The position numbers and the translations under genes were made by a program. This document shows positions 9,365 to 19,519 of a DNA stretch of 64,000 nt, piece by piece. Every line of letters starts with the position of its first letter. Positions within the stretch are counted from its first letter, which is position 1. Where the stretch lies: positions 1 to 64,000 of IMG/VR virus record IMGVR_UViG_3300028840_004184, one strand, 5' to 3'. The stretch is from a virus. Below the pieces are notes generated by a model. That model made no database searches. It was not told the origin of the DNA and saw only the letters and a program-made list of their open reading frames with translations.

Positions 9365-12179
9365 CTTGTCAGTTTATGATAGTAATCTGTTAATGTTTTA
9401 TAGGTTTGATTCACCTAGTGGTGGTGCTATTCAGAATCGTGCATATTACCGTCCTAGAACTCAGCCCGATGGTTCTGATTTGAATACTGATTTGGCTTGG
9501 TACGATAATCATATTGCTGCTTCTCCTGGTATTCCTGGTTATCATGCGTGGAAGTTGGTAGACTTGACTGAACTTCATGCTTCGGGTTTGGGTGAATTAT
9601 ATTTACCTGGTCAGTGGGGAAGTCCTAGCGGTAATGCATTTACAGACAATGGTCATCATTTGGCTATATCTGGCTTGTTGTATGATCATACTATGACGAC
9701 GAGCATATCTCATCTTCACAAGCTGAGGTTAGAGGATGATAGTGACGCTAATTTAGATGGTACTTCAATTGCACAAGCTATGGCTTCAGGCGATGTTACT
9801 TTTGGTGGATGGGTCAGGTCTTTTACGTATAAGCCTTTGACATATATGTCTATGATTGGTTTTACTCAGGTTAATACTGGGTTTAGTTCGCCATGGCTGT
9901 TTTTAGAACAAAATAATACTGGTGATAGAGACTTTGAATTAAATTTGGTTAATGCTGGTACTTTGACAACTGGTGCTGGGAAACCCTCTGGTAGTACTGG
10001 TGGTCTTCCTGGAGATATGAATGTATATAATCCTCCGTGGGGAGGATGGAACCACGTCGCGTTTTCTCTAAAGTATGGTGGTGATGGTGGGGGCATATAT
10101 GCTAGATCTTATTTAAATGGTCATCAGGTTGAAACAAGTAATAATGCTAATTGGGACGCGAAGAGGTTTGTCGCAAGGTTTTTCTATGTTGGTGGCTTGA
10201 ATTCTACTACTAATAGTGTTGGACAGGGGTGTACTGCATGGAAAGACTTTTTCTTGTTCGATCGCGTTTTATCTTCTGGTGAAATTTATCATGTTTTTAA
10301 TAATAGTATAAGTGAAACGCCAATATTAACAAGCCAGGATAATGATTTGCTTTTGTGGTATCGGTTTGTTGAGCATAGTGGAGTACCTGTCAGAAGCTGG
10401 GCAGCAAATACGCCGAACCAGGATCTGAGTGGTGGGTCACTTGATCCTTATCTTTATTGGCATGATTATCCACCAGATCCGATTTATGGTTTATTTAGAG
10501 TAGAGGCCGATTTGCCTGAGGCGTCTGGGGCGTGGTTTCCTTCGCAGTGGAATGCTCAGTATCCTGATCAGGTTAGAGTTTGTGCTTCTGGTAATACTAC
10601 TAATCCGTTCCACGGCATCCGTGGAACAAATATAGATCACTCTGATATTAGTCATGCTATTTCTTCTGGTAGTTTTACCATGTCCATGTGGGTAAATCCT
10701 AGATATTATTCTTCATACAGGGTCCCATTTGTTTGGAGCAGGGGTGATGAAGACACTGTTTCTATTGGATTGAATTGTACGAGTGCATCGCAAGTTAGAA
10801 TTAGATATAACGATGGTACTGGTAGCGATCACTCTTTGTATAGCACTAGTAATCCGCCGTCTGGTTATTTTTGGAATCATGTGTGTGTTGTACATCCCAG
10901 TGGTGGGTTTGACGGTTCTTCCGATACAGCCAGACTGTATGTGAATGGTAGTTTGGCAGGCAGTACTACTGATCCAGATTTCAATAGTCTTGCTGTGCCT
11001 TATTTGGTCAGTTTTTTCAATTACCATGATGAATGGTCAGATTCTCAATTTTTGGGTGGTATTAAGGATTTTACGCTTTGGAAGAGGACACTGGAGCCAC
11101 ACGAGATCCGCTCTTTGTTTGGTCGCGGTATTGATTTAATTTCAAGTAAGGCGAGTGGGACGATCGGCGGACATACGCTTGGTCGTACTAGGACATCTGG
11201 TGTATTCGGTGGATATATTGATGCGTGGGCTTATCAGGCTAGCGGTGTTTTTGGTGGTCACACGCTTGGTAGATGGCGTGGATCTGGTGTGCATGGCGGA
11301 TATGTTTTTTGTGGCAATAGGGTGTCTGGTGTACATGGTGGATTTATTTATTGTAGTGGTATAGGCTCTGGTGTCCATGGTGGATATTGTTTTGGTATTT
11401 TAAAAGCTTCTGGTGCTATAGGTGGTCGTACTTTTTCTGTGGTCAAGACTAGCGGAGCGTGTGGTGGTTTTGTTCATTGTGGTTTACAGGGGTCTGGTGT
11501 ATTTGACTCGTCTATGAGGGTCAGAGCAATTACGTTTTCTGATGTTGATGCTTTAGTAGAGGTTAAAAATACAATTAATAAGGATTTTGATGCCGAAATA
11601 GAAGTTTACAAAAACGAAAGACCTCCATTTGTAGCCATAGAGTATCCCCCACCAGAGATTGTTAGTGGTATACCACCTAGCAGTGTGTGGTTTGTAGGTA
11701 GTGGTGTCGCCGTGGACGGTAAGCAGATAGACAGTGCTAAGTATCTTTTCGGTGATTTAACATCTCACGCCAATGGTATTCCGTCTGGCAGCGACCAATA
11801 TGTTTCTACGTATACTTATGCTAATAGTGGTCTTTATATAGCTACATTGCGGGTTGTAGATAATAATGGGTTGGTTGGCAGCGACTCTGTTATTGTTGAT
11901 CTTGCTAGTGGCGTTCCGTTACCAGATGTTGAATTAACAGCTAGTCCACGTAGTGGAAACGCCCCACTATCTGTTGATTTTGATTATAGTGTTACTAGTG
12001 TACCCAATGGCGTAACTGTTACATCAGCTATTTTATATTTTGGTAATGGACAGTCAACAGTTAACCCAGATACTACCTATGTGTACAGAGAACCTGGGGT
12101 TTACACTCCTATATTGTGTATTTTGGATAGTAGGGGTATCATTACGTGTGATTCATTAACGATTGGGGTTAATAATTAA
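9357..12179 (+). CDS. Tail adhesin with two LamG-like domains, repeats and two PKD-like domains
   Basis: A 940-residue modular protein. Residues about 40-320 and 335-595 each look like a concanavalin-type LamG domain (for example GGWNHVAFSL, then a Gly-rich loop, SYLNGHQV and FFLFDRVLSSGEI near the end of the first). Residues 600-712 hold eight SG-x-x-GG repeats of 14-15 residues. Residues about 763-940 contain two PKD-like domains (YTYANSGLYIATLRVVD and YVYREPGVYTPI are the typical final strands). Such modules bind carbohydrates and act as spacers in extracellular proteins, so this is a good candidate for a receptor-binding tail appendage. About 30 Ser-Gly pairs are present. The stop overlaps the next start as TAATG. 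Confidence 0.85.
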   Translation: MSSLSVYDSNLLMFYRFDSPSGGAIQNRAYYRPRTQPDGSDLNTDLAWYDNHIAASPGIPGYHAWKLVDLTELHASGLGELYLPGQWGSPSGNAFTDNGHHLAISGLLYDHTMTTSISHLHKLRLEDDSDANLDGTSIAQAMASGDVTFGGWVRSFTYKPLTYMSMIGFTQVNTGFSSPWLFLEQNNTGDRDFELNLVNAGTLTTGAGKPSGSTGGLPGDMNVYNPPWGGWNHVAFSLKYGGDGGGIYARSYLNGHQVETSNNANWDAKRFVARFFYVGGLNSTTNSVGQGCTAWKDFFLFDRVLSSGEIYHVFNNSISETPILTSQDNDLLLWYRFVEHSGVPVRSWAANTPNQDLSGGSLDPYLYWHDYPPDPIYGLFRVEADLPEASGAWFPSQWNAQYPDQVRVCASGNTTNPFHGIRGTNIDHSDISHAISSGSFTMSMWVNPRYYSSYRVPFVWSRGDEDTVSIGLNCTSASQVRIRYNDGTGSDHSLYSTSNPPSGYFWNHVCVVHPSGGFDGSSDTARLYVNGSLAGSTTDPDFNSLAVPYLVSFFNYHDEWSDSQFLGGIKDFTLWKRTLEPHEIRSLFGRGIDLISSKASGTIGGHTLGRTRTSGVFGGYIDAWAYQASGVFGGHTLGRWRGSGVHGGYVFCGNRVSGVHGGFIYCSGIGSGVHGGYCFGILKASGAIGGRTFSVVKTSGACGGFVHCGLQGSGVFDSSMRVRAITFSDVDALVEVKNTINKDFDAEIEVYKNERPPFVAIEYPPPEIVSGIPPSSVWFVGSGVAVDGKQIDSAKYLFGDLTSHANGIPSGSDQYVSTYTYANSGLYIATLRVVDNNGLVGSDSVIVDLASGVPLPDVELTASPRSGNAPLSVDFDYSVTSVPNGVTVTSAILYFGNGQSTVNPDTTYVYREPGVYTPILCILDSRGIITCDSLTIGVNN
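11154..11492 (+). repeat. Eight tandem SG-x-x-GG protein repeats (42-base unit)
   Basis: Units start at 11154, 11196, 11241, 11283, 11325, 11367, 11409 and 11451. Seven are 42 bases (14 residues) and the second is 45. Each begins Ser-Gly, has Gly-Gly at positions 5-6 and usually an aromatic residue or His at positions 4 and 7; a degenerate ninth start (SGVF) follows at 11493. Codons for the conserved Ser and Gly vary between units, so the repeat is kept at protein level. The period suggests a thin beta-solenoid or rod linking the LamG and PKD parts. Confidence 0.9.
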
Positions 12180-15100
12180 TGGCTAATAATACTATATTAG
12201 TTAGCGGCGTTGGTGTGCCGGATTTTGCTATACCGTTTCCTAGCGGTCAGATTGATGCTGGTTATCCAGGATCTAATCTGTATGCATTTTTAGCCAGTGC
12301 AAATGCTAATTTTGGTTTTAATTTAACGCCTAATACTCTGGAAATGAATTTTATGCCTGTGCCTCGTGATGAGACTATATATCATGGTGCTAGTGGAAAT
12401 TTACCAACCGTCGGTATGTTTCTTGAGATGTTTATTGAGGATTTTTATTTTCGTGGTAGAATCAATCATGCTGATTATAATAATAGTGATGCTGGTACAA
12501 TTATACGTATTACTCTAGAAGATACAAGACGTTCTTTAGACAAAATAAAAATACACACAGAGGATCTTGGCGATAATGTACCTAGCGGTGTTGTGTCTAT
12601 AGGCAGAGCCTACCGTATTTTGCATGGTTTGACTGATGATGATGGTGCTGAGGTTGATGGGCTTGTTTTTGAATATAACGAGATTATGGATCGTGGGGCT
12701 ACATATAGTCAAATAATCGAAGCCTTACAGCTAGCTATTAATGAAAGACAAATTAATTTATCAATCAACCAAGTGCCTCCATTAAGTAAGCTTGAAGCTA
12801 ATATTGGTGGTACTATTGAGGCCTTGCGATTTAAATTTGATATGACAAGTTTAACAGAGGCCATAACGACCGTGTTGCAAGACTGTGCATACGATTGGTA
12901 TTGGAATATGAATACCAATAGTGTCTCTTTGATAAATCGTAAAGCTGCATTTGAATTGACCGAATCTAATTTAATGAGCCTAATTAATAAAGTGAGTGGT
13001 TATAGCGATGTGTCAGAGGGGACTAAGCGACTTGGTTTTGGCGAGGACGCCGTTCAAGAACCAACAAGGTTCCGTTTATTGGGTGGGCGACAGCAGGGTT
13101 TTATTAATTCGGAGTTATTGAGTCCTGTTGATGGTTTGGATACGTCGTCTCTTGATAATAATGTGACTTTTGTCCCGGCGTGGTCTGATATCAGTGTTGG
13201 ATTTTACGATGCTGATGGTTTTTATAGAACGTATACTCCCACAGATAAAGAATTACAAATGGCTCTCGCTGGTATTGAGCACTGGACTTATTTCAAAATC
13301 TATCAGTCTGAGCCAGCACCAGATGGGTTTGGCTTAGCATCAGATGTTGGGTCTATTGCAGCACAGCATTCGACTTTTCAAAGCAGATTTGATCCTTCTG
13401 AAACTTTGGCTGATATGGTTGCCGGTTCTGATGCAGATAATAGTTTGCGTATTATTAATAATCGTAGAGATGAAGAACATAATTGGGTGAATGATTTTTT
13501 TAATAGAGTAAATAATCATGCCCAGAGGCATTTCGGTAGATCATATGTTGCTGAGGGTATTGCCTATAATGAATCATCAGGTTTATTTAAGCCAATAGAT
13601 GCTGCCTGGTGCAACATAGAGAATCAAATAGAGGGACAAAGCGTTGGTGTCAGCGGATCTTTTGGTCCGTTTGTAGATGATTATGAGATCAATCGTTTAT
13701 TTGGTCCAGTTGCACCGTTTTTAACCGATGATTTTCGCGTATCGGCACACTGTGTACTCCCACCAGATACTCGTTATGGAGCGGATGGAGACCAGGCACC
13801 GGCTAGTTTTTCTGAGTGGACAGAAGACGCACCACCATTTAATCCATCTGGCAATGGCTATCATTACATACCGTGTTCTATTTCTGTGGTTGGAAGAAGA
13901 GTCAAAAATCCTCGTAGTGATGACTTGTATAGTTTTGAAGATTATCCTGATGGGACGCTATGGGTGCAATTGCCTACTATTGCTGGTTCGAAAAGCGAGG
14001 ATAGCGTGTTAGCTAATTTATCCACTTTAATCGAATTGAGCAGGAGTGCAAGTAGTCAGGGATTATTTGATGTTGCTAATCCAGCACAATTAATAGAGCC
14101 ATACAGTTCTTTAAGTGGTGTTGCTATTCCCGTTGAGTCACGTATACGCTATGGACAAAATTTCCCATCCCAGTGGGTTTTGGGCGACGAGCATTATCAG
14201 CGTGGTGAAGACGTTGTTGTTGATGATGCATTTGTTCCTTGGGGCTTTTATCCTGTTGGTAATGATACTTCGTTGGAGGTTATGACCAATAGGGCTGTGA
14301 GAAAAGTACAAGGACGCTTTGTTGACAATATATTTTCAAGATATGCTGATATTAGTCAGGTTGGATTGCCGACAGTTGGTTTTGATAGTTTCGCGGACCA
14401 GGGTGCCAGTGCTTCCGGAGTTTATGGTGAAAGATCCCATGGTGTTACAGAGCTTAATATTGTTATTGGACAGACTGGGTATGAAACAAGATATAAAATT
14501 GCGTCATATTTTGCTACATTTGGAAGAGAGGCCCCACTTGGTGAAAGACAAAGGACACAAGTTAATGGTATTTTACATCCGATAGATTATACTCTTTTAA
14601 CATTAACTAATCCTATCCCTGGTGATCCATCCTCACCAGCGGTAGCTGACTCTTTATATAGTATACCGCCTTCAGTAGGTGATAAGAAAACAGCACGTAG
14701 AGTAACAATCACTGAGGTAAATGATGTCTTTACGTTAGTCTACAAGAATAATCCAGCACTAGGTCCTATACAGGAACGTTATCGTGGTAAGACTGAAACT
14801 GGTGATTATGATGCACCTAATCCTAATCGAGGATCACATATCGATTATACAAATGGTGCTATATGCGTGGATGGTTTTTTGAATTACAGTGATAGGGCTA
14901 TGTATCATACGGATGATTACGAGCTTGCTACAGGCAATGTTGTCTATCGTTATTTCACTGGTGGTCGTAAATTCGGTGCTGGGAATATTGTCGATGTAAA
15001 AGAATACCTTGGTTATGATGGTACATATCATAGATATAACGTAGAGATGGTTCAGGGAGCGGGTCGTGCCTTAATTAATACTCCTCTCCTTAATGGTACA

Positions 15101-15439
15101 CTGAATATTAATGATAAAACTACGCTTGTTGCTGATGGCGGTGCTTCGGTTCAGCCGGGCAATGCACCGAGTGGTGTTTATCTTAATAGTGCCGGTGGCG
15201 GAGGAGGCACGCCGGTCATTATCCAGAGTATTACTAGTGCTGGTACATTGGACGCTTATGCTTATGCTCAACCGGTTAATGGCGATTTGGACCCGGATGC
15301 TACGCGTAGTGCTGTAAGTGGAGTACCATTCCCATATCCTCCTTATGCCCAAACTGGTGACATGGGGCTTTGGTCAACCACGTCAGATGGGAGAAATGTT
15401 ATTTATGTAAGCAGGTTACCGATTAGGAGTATCGACTAA
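12179..15439 (+). CDS. Large tail protein, possibly baseplate or tail-tip hub
   Basis: A 1,086-residue protein starting in a TAATG overlap with the adhesin gene. The first 280 residues (a segment FLEMFIEDFYFRGRI, later AYDWYWNMNTNSVSLI) have the alternating strands and aromatic spacing of tail hub proteins of the gp27/gpD type, but this is a weak resemblance. The C-terminal third is rich in Gly, Tyr and Asp with a Gly-rich stretch before residue 1,020. About twelve Ser-Gly pairs occur. Virion location is supported by size, composition and neighbours; the hub role is inference. Confidence 0.7.
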   Translation: MANNTILVSGVGVPDFAIPFPSGQIDAGYPGSNLYAFLASANANFGFNLTPNTLEMNFMPVPRDETIYHGASGNLPTVGMFLEMFIEDFYFRGRINHADYNNSDAGTIIRITLEDTRRSLDKIKIHTEDLGDNVPSGVVSIGRAYRILHGLTDDDGAEVDGLVFEYNEIMDRGATYSQIIEALQLAINERQINLSINQVPPLSKLEANIGGTIEALRFKFDMTSLTEAITTVLQDCAYDWYWNMNTNSVSLINRKAAFELTESNLMSLINKVSGYSDVSEGTKRLGFGEDAVQEPTRFRLLGGRQQGFINSELLSPVDGLDTSSLDNNVTFVPAWSDISVGFYDADGFYRTYTPTDKELQMALAGIEHWTYFKIYQSEPAPDGFGLASDVGSIAAQHSTFQSRFDPSETLADMVAGSDADNSLRIINNRRDEEHNWVNDFFNRVNNHAQRHFGRSYVAEGIAYNESSGLFKPIDAAWCNIENQIEGQSVGVSGSFGPFVDDYEINRLFGPVAPFLTDDFRVSAHCVLPPDTRYGADGDQAPASFSEWTEDAPPFNPSGNGYHYIPCSISVVGRRVKNPRSDDLYSFEDYPDGTLWVQLPTIAGSKSEDSVLANLSTLIELSRSASSQGLFDVANPAQLIEPYSSLSGVAIPVESRIRYGQNFPSQWVLGDEHYQRGEDVVVDDAFVPWGFYPVGNDTSLEVMTNRAVRKVQGRFVDNIFSRYADISQVGLPTVGFDSFADQGASASGVYGERSHGVTELNIVIGQTGYETRYKIASYFATFGREAPLGERQRTQVNGILHPIDYTLLTLTNPIPGDPSSPAVADSLYSIPPSVGDKKTARRVTITEVNDVFTLVYKNNPALGPIQERYRGKTETGDYDAPNPNRGSHIDYTNGAICVDGFLNYSDRAMYHTDDYELATGNVVYRYFTGGRKFGAGNIVDVKEYLGYDGTYHRYNVEMVQGAGRALINTPLLNGTLNINDKTTLVADGGASVQPGNAPSGVYLNSAGGGGGTPVIIQSITSAGTLDAYAYAQPVNGDLDPDATRSAVSGVPFPYPPYAQTGDMGLWSTTSDGRNVIYVSRLPIRSID

Positions 15440-15440
15440 G

Positions 15441-18400
15441 ATGACTATGGCTTCAGGACAGAGGCCGTTTGATTATGACAGACAGCCATTTCCATTCATT
15501 ATTCCAGAAAACACTGGTAATACCAGTGGTGCGATGAATCCATTCCCAGAATATGGGGAGCCTTATTTTATTTACGCTCATCACCTTGGTCAAGCCTGGT
15601 TTGCTAATTTAGCTCAGTTAAGGAGCTTGCCAGATGGTCATCCTGATCAAAATGTATATCCTGCAATAGACAGAAATTGTCGTGGTATTATCCATGTACC
15701 GTCCGGTCAGATAGATCATCCCCAGCTAATAGCCCCACATATTTTCGAACCAGACCCAAGTGGTAATGCGTGGTTGTCGATGACAGCTAGGGACGATACC
15801 GGCGATGTTCTTTTGCAAAATGTTTCAGCCCATATTCAAGTCGATACTTATGGCCATTATATTTCTTGGTTAAGGAGTATGATGAACAATATTTTTGCTG
15901 CTCAGTCGCTTGATTATGATAATAAAAGTATGGGCGAGATGCGTTATGATTATTTATTGGCTTATTTTCCTCGTAGTAGTGGTTTGTATTTTGACCCTAA
16001 TGCGACTGAATTTTTAGACATTAGTTTGGCTGAAGTTCAATATAACCCCTATCCTCGTATAGCTGGTGATCCTCCATTCCCCTATGTTGGTGATTATTAT
16101 TGGACGCGTTATGCTGGGCAGTGGGGCGGAGACGTTAGTGCAGATGATGAAGATTATAGATTTGTTATTAACGGTTATTTGTATTATGATAATTTATTGA
16201 GTACGTCTGATTATGGTATAAATTATAACATTTATAGGAATTATTTTTCTAGATATTCTTGGAGGGGGTCTCCAGCTAGATCGTCACCCCTAGATGATGA
16301 TGATTATATAGCTCTTTCTAGGGAGCTACTTACTAAGTTTGGAACTATCGATGTTTTTGGTCCTGTTTTTCCTTGTTGTCAATCTTTCGATGGTAGCTTG
16401 ACTTCTCCGCATAGCGGTGATGATAGTAAATATGAGGAACCTCCGTCTCAATGGTTTGTCGATGGTGCGGCCATGGGCAAGGAGCCTGGGCAGTATACTA
16501 TTGAGCAGTCTGATACTATATATAATAAATTCAGTGATGTTATATATCCTCTGGAAGCCGACATGGATGATTTTGATGACTTTATGGCGTTTTATTACTG
16601 GAATTATCCTTATCTGTCTGCTGGGTGGGTGTATGGTGGTTCTCCAAGAAACGTATCTTTGGCTGAGCATGCTTCTTTGCATGCACTGAATGATGCTGAG
16701 CCGTTGTTGTATGGATATATTCCTGGTGATATGCTTATAGGCTATATGGCATGGTGTAGTCAAGATAATGCCAATAGTATTAGAATAGATGGAGAAGGTC
16801 TTATTCCTAATTTGACACGGATGCGTATTTGTGATTTGTCAAGTCGTGATTACGATAAATGGGTATCTACGTCTGGTCTTGTGTATCATGCTACTGGTGA
16901 TTATATTGTGCAGTCTGGTAGTAGAGAAGTCCATAATAGCGTAGACGCAAGAAATGTAAACGTTAGTTCACACTGGGGACGTAACCCAGCAACGAAAAAT
17001 GGTTTCCCATCGTATTCTGGTGAGCCAGTTCGTTATATTCTTGATGAAGATTTCACTGCTGTACAAACAAGCGGCTATGTACCGAGTATTAAAGATCGTA
17101 GGGCATGGTTTCCAATGCCTGATTGTAATAACCCTAGTGCCGCGAGTGGTGAACAGGAGTTGATATTTATAGAACCTATCTTCGCTGAACGTAGGAACGT
17201 TAAGAAAATATTGGTACAGAATGATACAAGTTATAGTAGTCGTGGTGTTTGTAATGCCGCTGCTCCTTCGGGGTTTTTGAGTGTATGGCCGTCTAATCCG
17301 TTGTTCCAAAACGGTAGCGGCGTTGGTTATCATGTGATGGATAAAGGCATTTGGATGCGTAAACATCCAGCAAGTTGTGGGATGACGTTGGTGTCTCCAT
17401 ATAATGGTCAGGAGTTGTTATTTAAGAGAGCGGAAGATAAGATACAAACATGGGGGACTCAGAATGATACATGGCGTATAGAGGTTAGACCTGGGAATGA
17501 CTTTCATTATCCTGAATATTATAATACAGCAGTTAATGCGTGGCGGAAAAATATGTTTTTTCGTGATCCTTATGCTATTAAAGAGGAAGTGACGCCGCAA
17601 GAGACCCATGCACAAGTCCCACAGTTGGCTTTACCGCATAATACATATTTGAGAGAATTCACTGGTGAGAGATCCTATGTAGCCTCTTGGTATAGGAACA
17701 AGGAGGAGCAAGTAGCTCATACTGACGGTACTTATACTATTTTTAATTTAGCAGCACAAGTGTCGTCATTTGATGATTATAAGATTTCGCGAGAGGATTA
17801 CTTGGAGCCAGATAATTACAATTTTTGGTGGCATGATGAGGTTGATCCAACTAATCCGCCTGATCTTCCTGTAATGTCTGACTGGGGATCTACTCGCATT
17901 TATTATCCTATCGATAGTGGTTATTGGCATAAAACAAGGGGCGGGAATGCTATTCCACCTAGCTTTGTTCCGCAGGGGGGTGTCGGCTTAGATCAAACGC
18001 CTGATATATATTTATTACACCCTCACGCCAAATATTCTCCTTTAAGATCACAGAGTAGTTTAATTGGTACTTTTACTGCTGGAAGAACATCCACGATTAA
18101 TGATGATTTTTATGGTCTAGAGGGTGATGATGCTGGGAAAAATAGTTTGACGTGTGATGTTGATGTCTATATAGCAAATAAGCCCTATTTGCAATTTGAT
18201 ATTCCTGGGTTGACTATACAGCGTAGCGGTGAAGCTACGATAGATATGTCTCATAGTATGCTTGAGGGTATTTTAAAAGAAGGAACCCTGAAGCCAGGGT
18301 TCAGTATTACACAGAGACGTGAGTGGGTGTTGCGTACTACCACCTATCGTTGGTTTGATGGAGAGGAAATCAATAACGAGGAAGTTGTAGATGTTTATCA

Positions 18401-19490
18401 ACATCAAGTTGCTTTTGATGGTTTTTTAATTATGCGACTTGAAATGTATGGTTTACAAGAAAGCTCTAAGGGGGGTATAGTAGAGGGATGGGGAAGGCTA
18501 TATGAAACGGCGTCTGCTGGTGTAACCGAGACTATAAATCCGGATAAAGATTGGCCTAATATGTCAACTGATTATGTCAGACCGGAAAATCCAGGAGAAA
18601 CCCAAGAAGAAGATAGAGTCAAGTATTCTTTATATCATGTTGATTATTGGTCTTCGAGTCAATATGGATGGGGGTCAGTTCCTAGATATAGACCATATCA
18701 AGCAGATCATATTGGTCAGGACCAGTATGATTCTATGAACGGTTCGCGTTTTTTCAGAGTGTGGTTTGATCCCAATGACGATTCTATTGTTATTCATTGC
18801 GAGGACGACTTGCATGATCTGAAGAGATATGGGCTATTGCTTGGTAATAGTCTTTATAGATATGATGTTGTGAATAGAGAAAGTGGTGGTATCGCGAATG
18901 TATTGCATTCCACCAGAGAAGATGAAGACTTTCTCCCCGGCATGAATCCAGGCGATCTGCCTGGGTGGGACCCGTATGTACCAGGACCACCAGGGGCTGC
19001 TACTAGGCGTGCTATGAATCAGGATTATCAAGATGCCAAGAAATGTGTTATGAGTTTTACGTGGGTTGAAGATGAATTAGTCGCTGCTGTGGAAATGTAT
19101 GATCAGCAATATGGTTCTACTATTGTTAATCATGGCAGGAAATGCGAGATCGCTACACTAGATCCTGATACTGGTATTTTTGACAATGAAAGAGCCAATA
19201 TGATTTTCGCTATGCCAGGCAGGATGTTTACTAAACAAAGACCTTTGCTCGAAGACAGGGCTGTGACTACCCCTGGTACTGCGTTTGTTGAGTTGCCAAT
19301 TTGGGATTATATTGATCCATATCAGTACGAACATTATCGTTACGGTGGGTGGCTTAACGCATTTGCTGGATATGGTGATATTGTTATAGAAGACGATCCT
19401 GATTATGGGGTTACTCCATTTTCAATTTTTGTTTATTCGTCAGAAGTTAGCGATATGTGGCCAAAGATAGTGTATACTAATATATCATAG
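15441..19490 (+). CDS. Very large tail protein, 1,349 residues
   Basis: Begins one base after the preceding stop, with AGGAG at 15425-15429; an ATG at 15447 is an alternative start. The product is exceptionally rich in Tyr, Trp, Asp and Pro, without coiled coils, signal peptide or membrane segments, and contains about thirteen Ser-Gly pairs. It shares the short string PSGQID with the preceding protein. It is probably a tail-fibre or tail-tip protein, but no domain is recognised. A perfect eight-base-pair hairpin at 18283-18302 lies inside the coding region without a T-tract. The end of the gene contains the promoter-like motif at 19468. Confidence 0.7.
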   Translation: MTMASGQRPFDYDRQPFPFIIPENTGNTSGAMNPFPEYGEPYFIYAHHLGQAWFANLAQLRSLPDGHPDQNVYPAIDRNCRGIIHVPSGQIDHPQLIAPHIFEPDPSGNAWLSMTARDDTGDVLLQNVSAHIQVDTYGHYISWLRSMMNNIFAAQSLDYDNKSMGEMRYDYLLAYFPRSSGLYFDPNATEFLDISLAEVQYNPYPRIAGDPPFPYVGDYYWTRYAGQWGGDVSADDEDYRFVINGYLYYDNLLSTSDYGINYNIYRNYFSRYSWRGSPARSSPLDDDDYIALSRELLTKFGTIDVFGPVFPCCQSFDGSLTSPHSGDDSKYEEPPSQWFVDGAAMGKEPGQYTIEQSDTIYNKFSDVIYPLEADMDDFDDFMAFYYWNYPYLSAGWVYGGSPRNVSLAEHASLHALNDAEPLLYGYIPGDMLIGYMAWCSQDNANSIRIDGEGLIPNLTRMRICDLSSRDYDKWVSTSGLVYHATGDYIVQSGSREVHNSVDARNVNVSSHWGRNPATKNGFPSYSGEPVRYILDEDFTAVQTSGYVPSIKDRRAWFPMPDCNNPSAASGEQELIFIEPIFAERRNVKKILVQNDTSYSSRGVCNAAAPSGFLSVWPSNPLFQNGSGVGYHVMDKGIWMRKHPASCGMTLVSPYNGQELLFKRAEDKIQTWGTQNDTWRIEVRPGNDFHYPEYYNTAVNAWRKNMFFRDPYAIKEEVTPQETHAQVPQLALPHNTYLREFTGERSYVASWYRNKEEQVAHTDGTYTIFNLAAQVSSFDDYKISREDYLEPDNYNFWWHDEVDPTNPPDLPVMSDWGSTRIYYPIDSGYWHKTRGGNAIPPSFVPQGGVGLDQTPDIYLLHPHAKYSPLRSQSSLIGTFTAGRTSTINDDFYGLEGDDAGKNSLTCDVDVYIANKPYLQFDIPGLTIQRSGEATIDMSHSMLEGILKEGTLKPGFSITQRREWVLRTTTYRWFDGEEINNEEVVDVYQHQVAFDGFLIMRLEMYGLQESSKGGIVEGWGRLYETASAGVTETINPDKDWPNMSTDYVRPENPGETQEEDRVKYSLYHVDYWSSSQYGWGSVPRYRPYQADHIGQDQYDSMNGSRFFRVWFDPNDDSIVIHCEDDLHDLKRYGLLLGNSLYRYDVVNRESGGIANVLHSTREDEDFLPGMNPGDLPGWDPYVPGPPGAATRRAMNQDYQDAKKCVMSFTWVEDELVAAVEMYDQQYGSTIVNHGRKCEIATLDPDTGIFDNERANMIFAMPGRMFTKQRPLLEDRAVTTPGTAFVELPIWDYIDPYQYEHYRYGGWLNAFAGYGDIVIEDDPDYGVTPFSIFVYSSEVSDMWPKIVYTNIS
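19468..19485 (+). promoter_or_regulatory. Promoter-like motif TAGTGTATA-N4-TATAT
   Basis: TAGTGTATACTAATATAT spans the last codons of the 1,349-residue gene and lies 35 bases before the next start. It shares TAGTGTATA and TATAT, in the same order and spacing within one base, with the motifs at 8555-8571 and 63003-63020. No convincing -35 box is present, so a phage-specific or alternative-sigma promoter is more likely than a housekeeping one. Confidence 0.4.
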
Positions 19491-19519
19491 ATTTTATTTT
19501 CGATATAAGGAGGTTGAAG

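Noticed and set aside
11154-11492. Regular 42-base spacing that could be read as a CRISPR-like array
   Set aside because: The units are in frame within a long coding gene, conservation is at the protein level, and there are no identical direct repeats with unique spacers.
18283-18302. Eight-base-pair hairpin GAACCCTG/CAGGGTTC as a terminator
   Set aside because: It lies deep inside the 1,349-residue coding gene and has no T-run after it.
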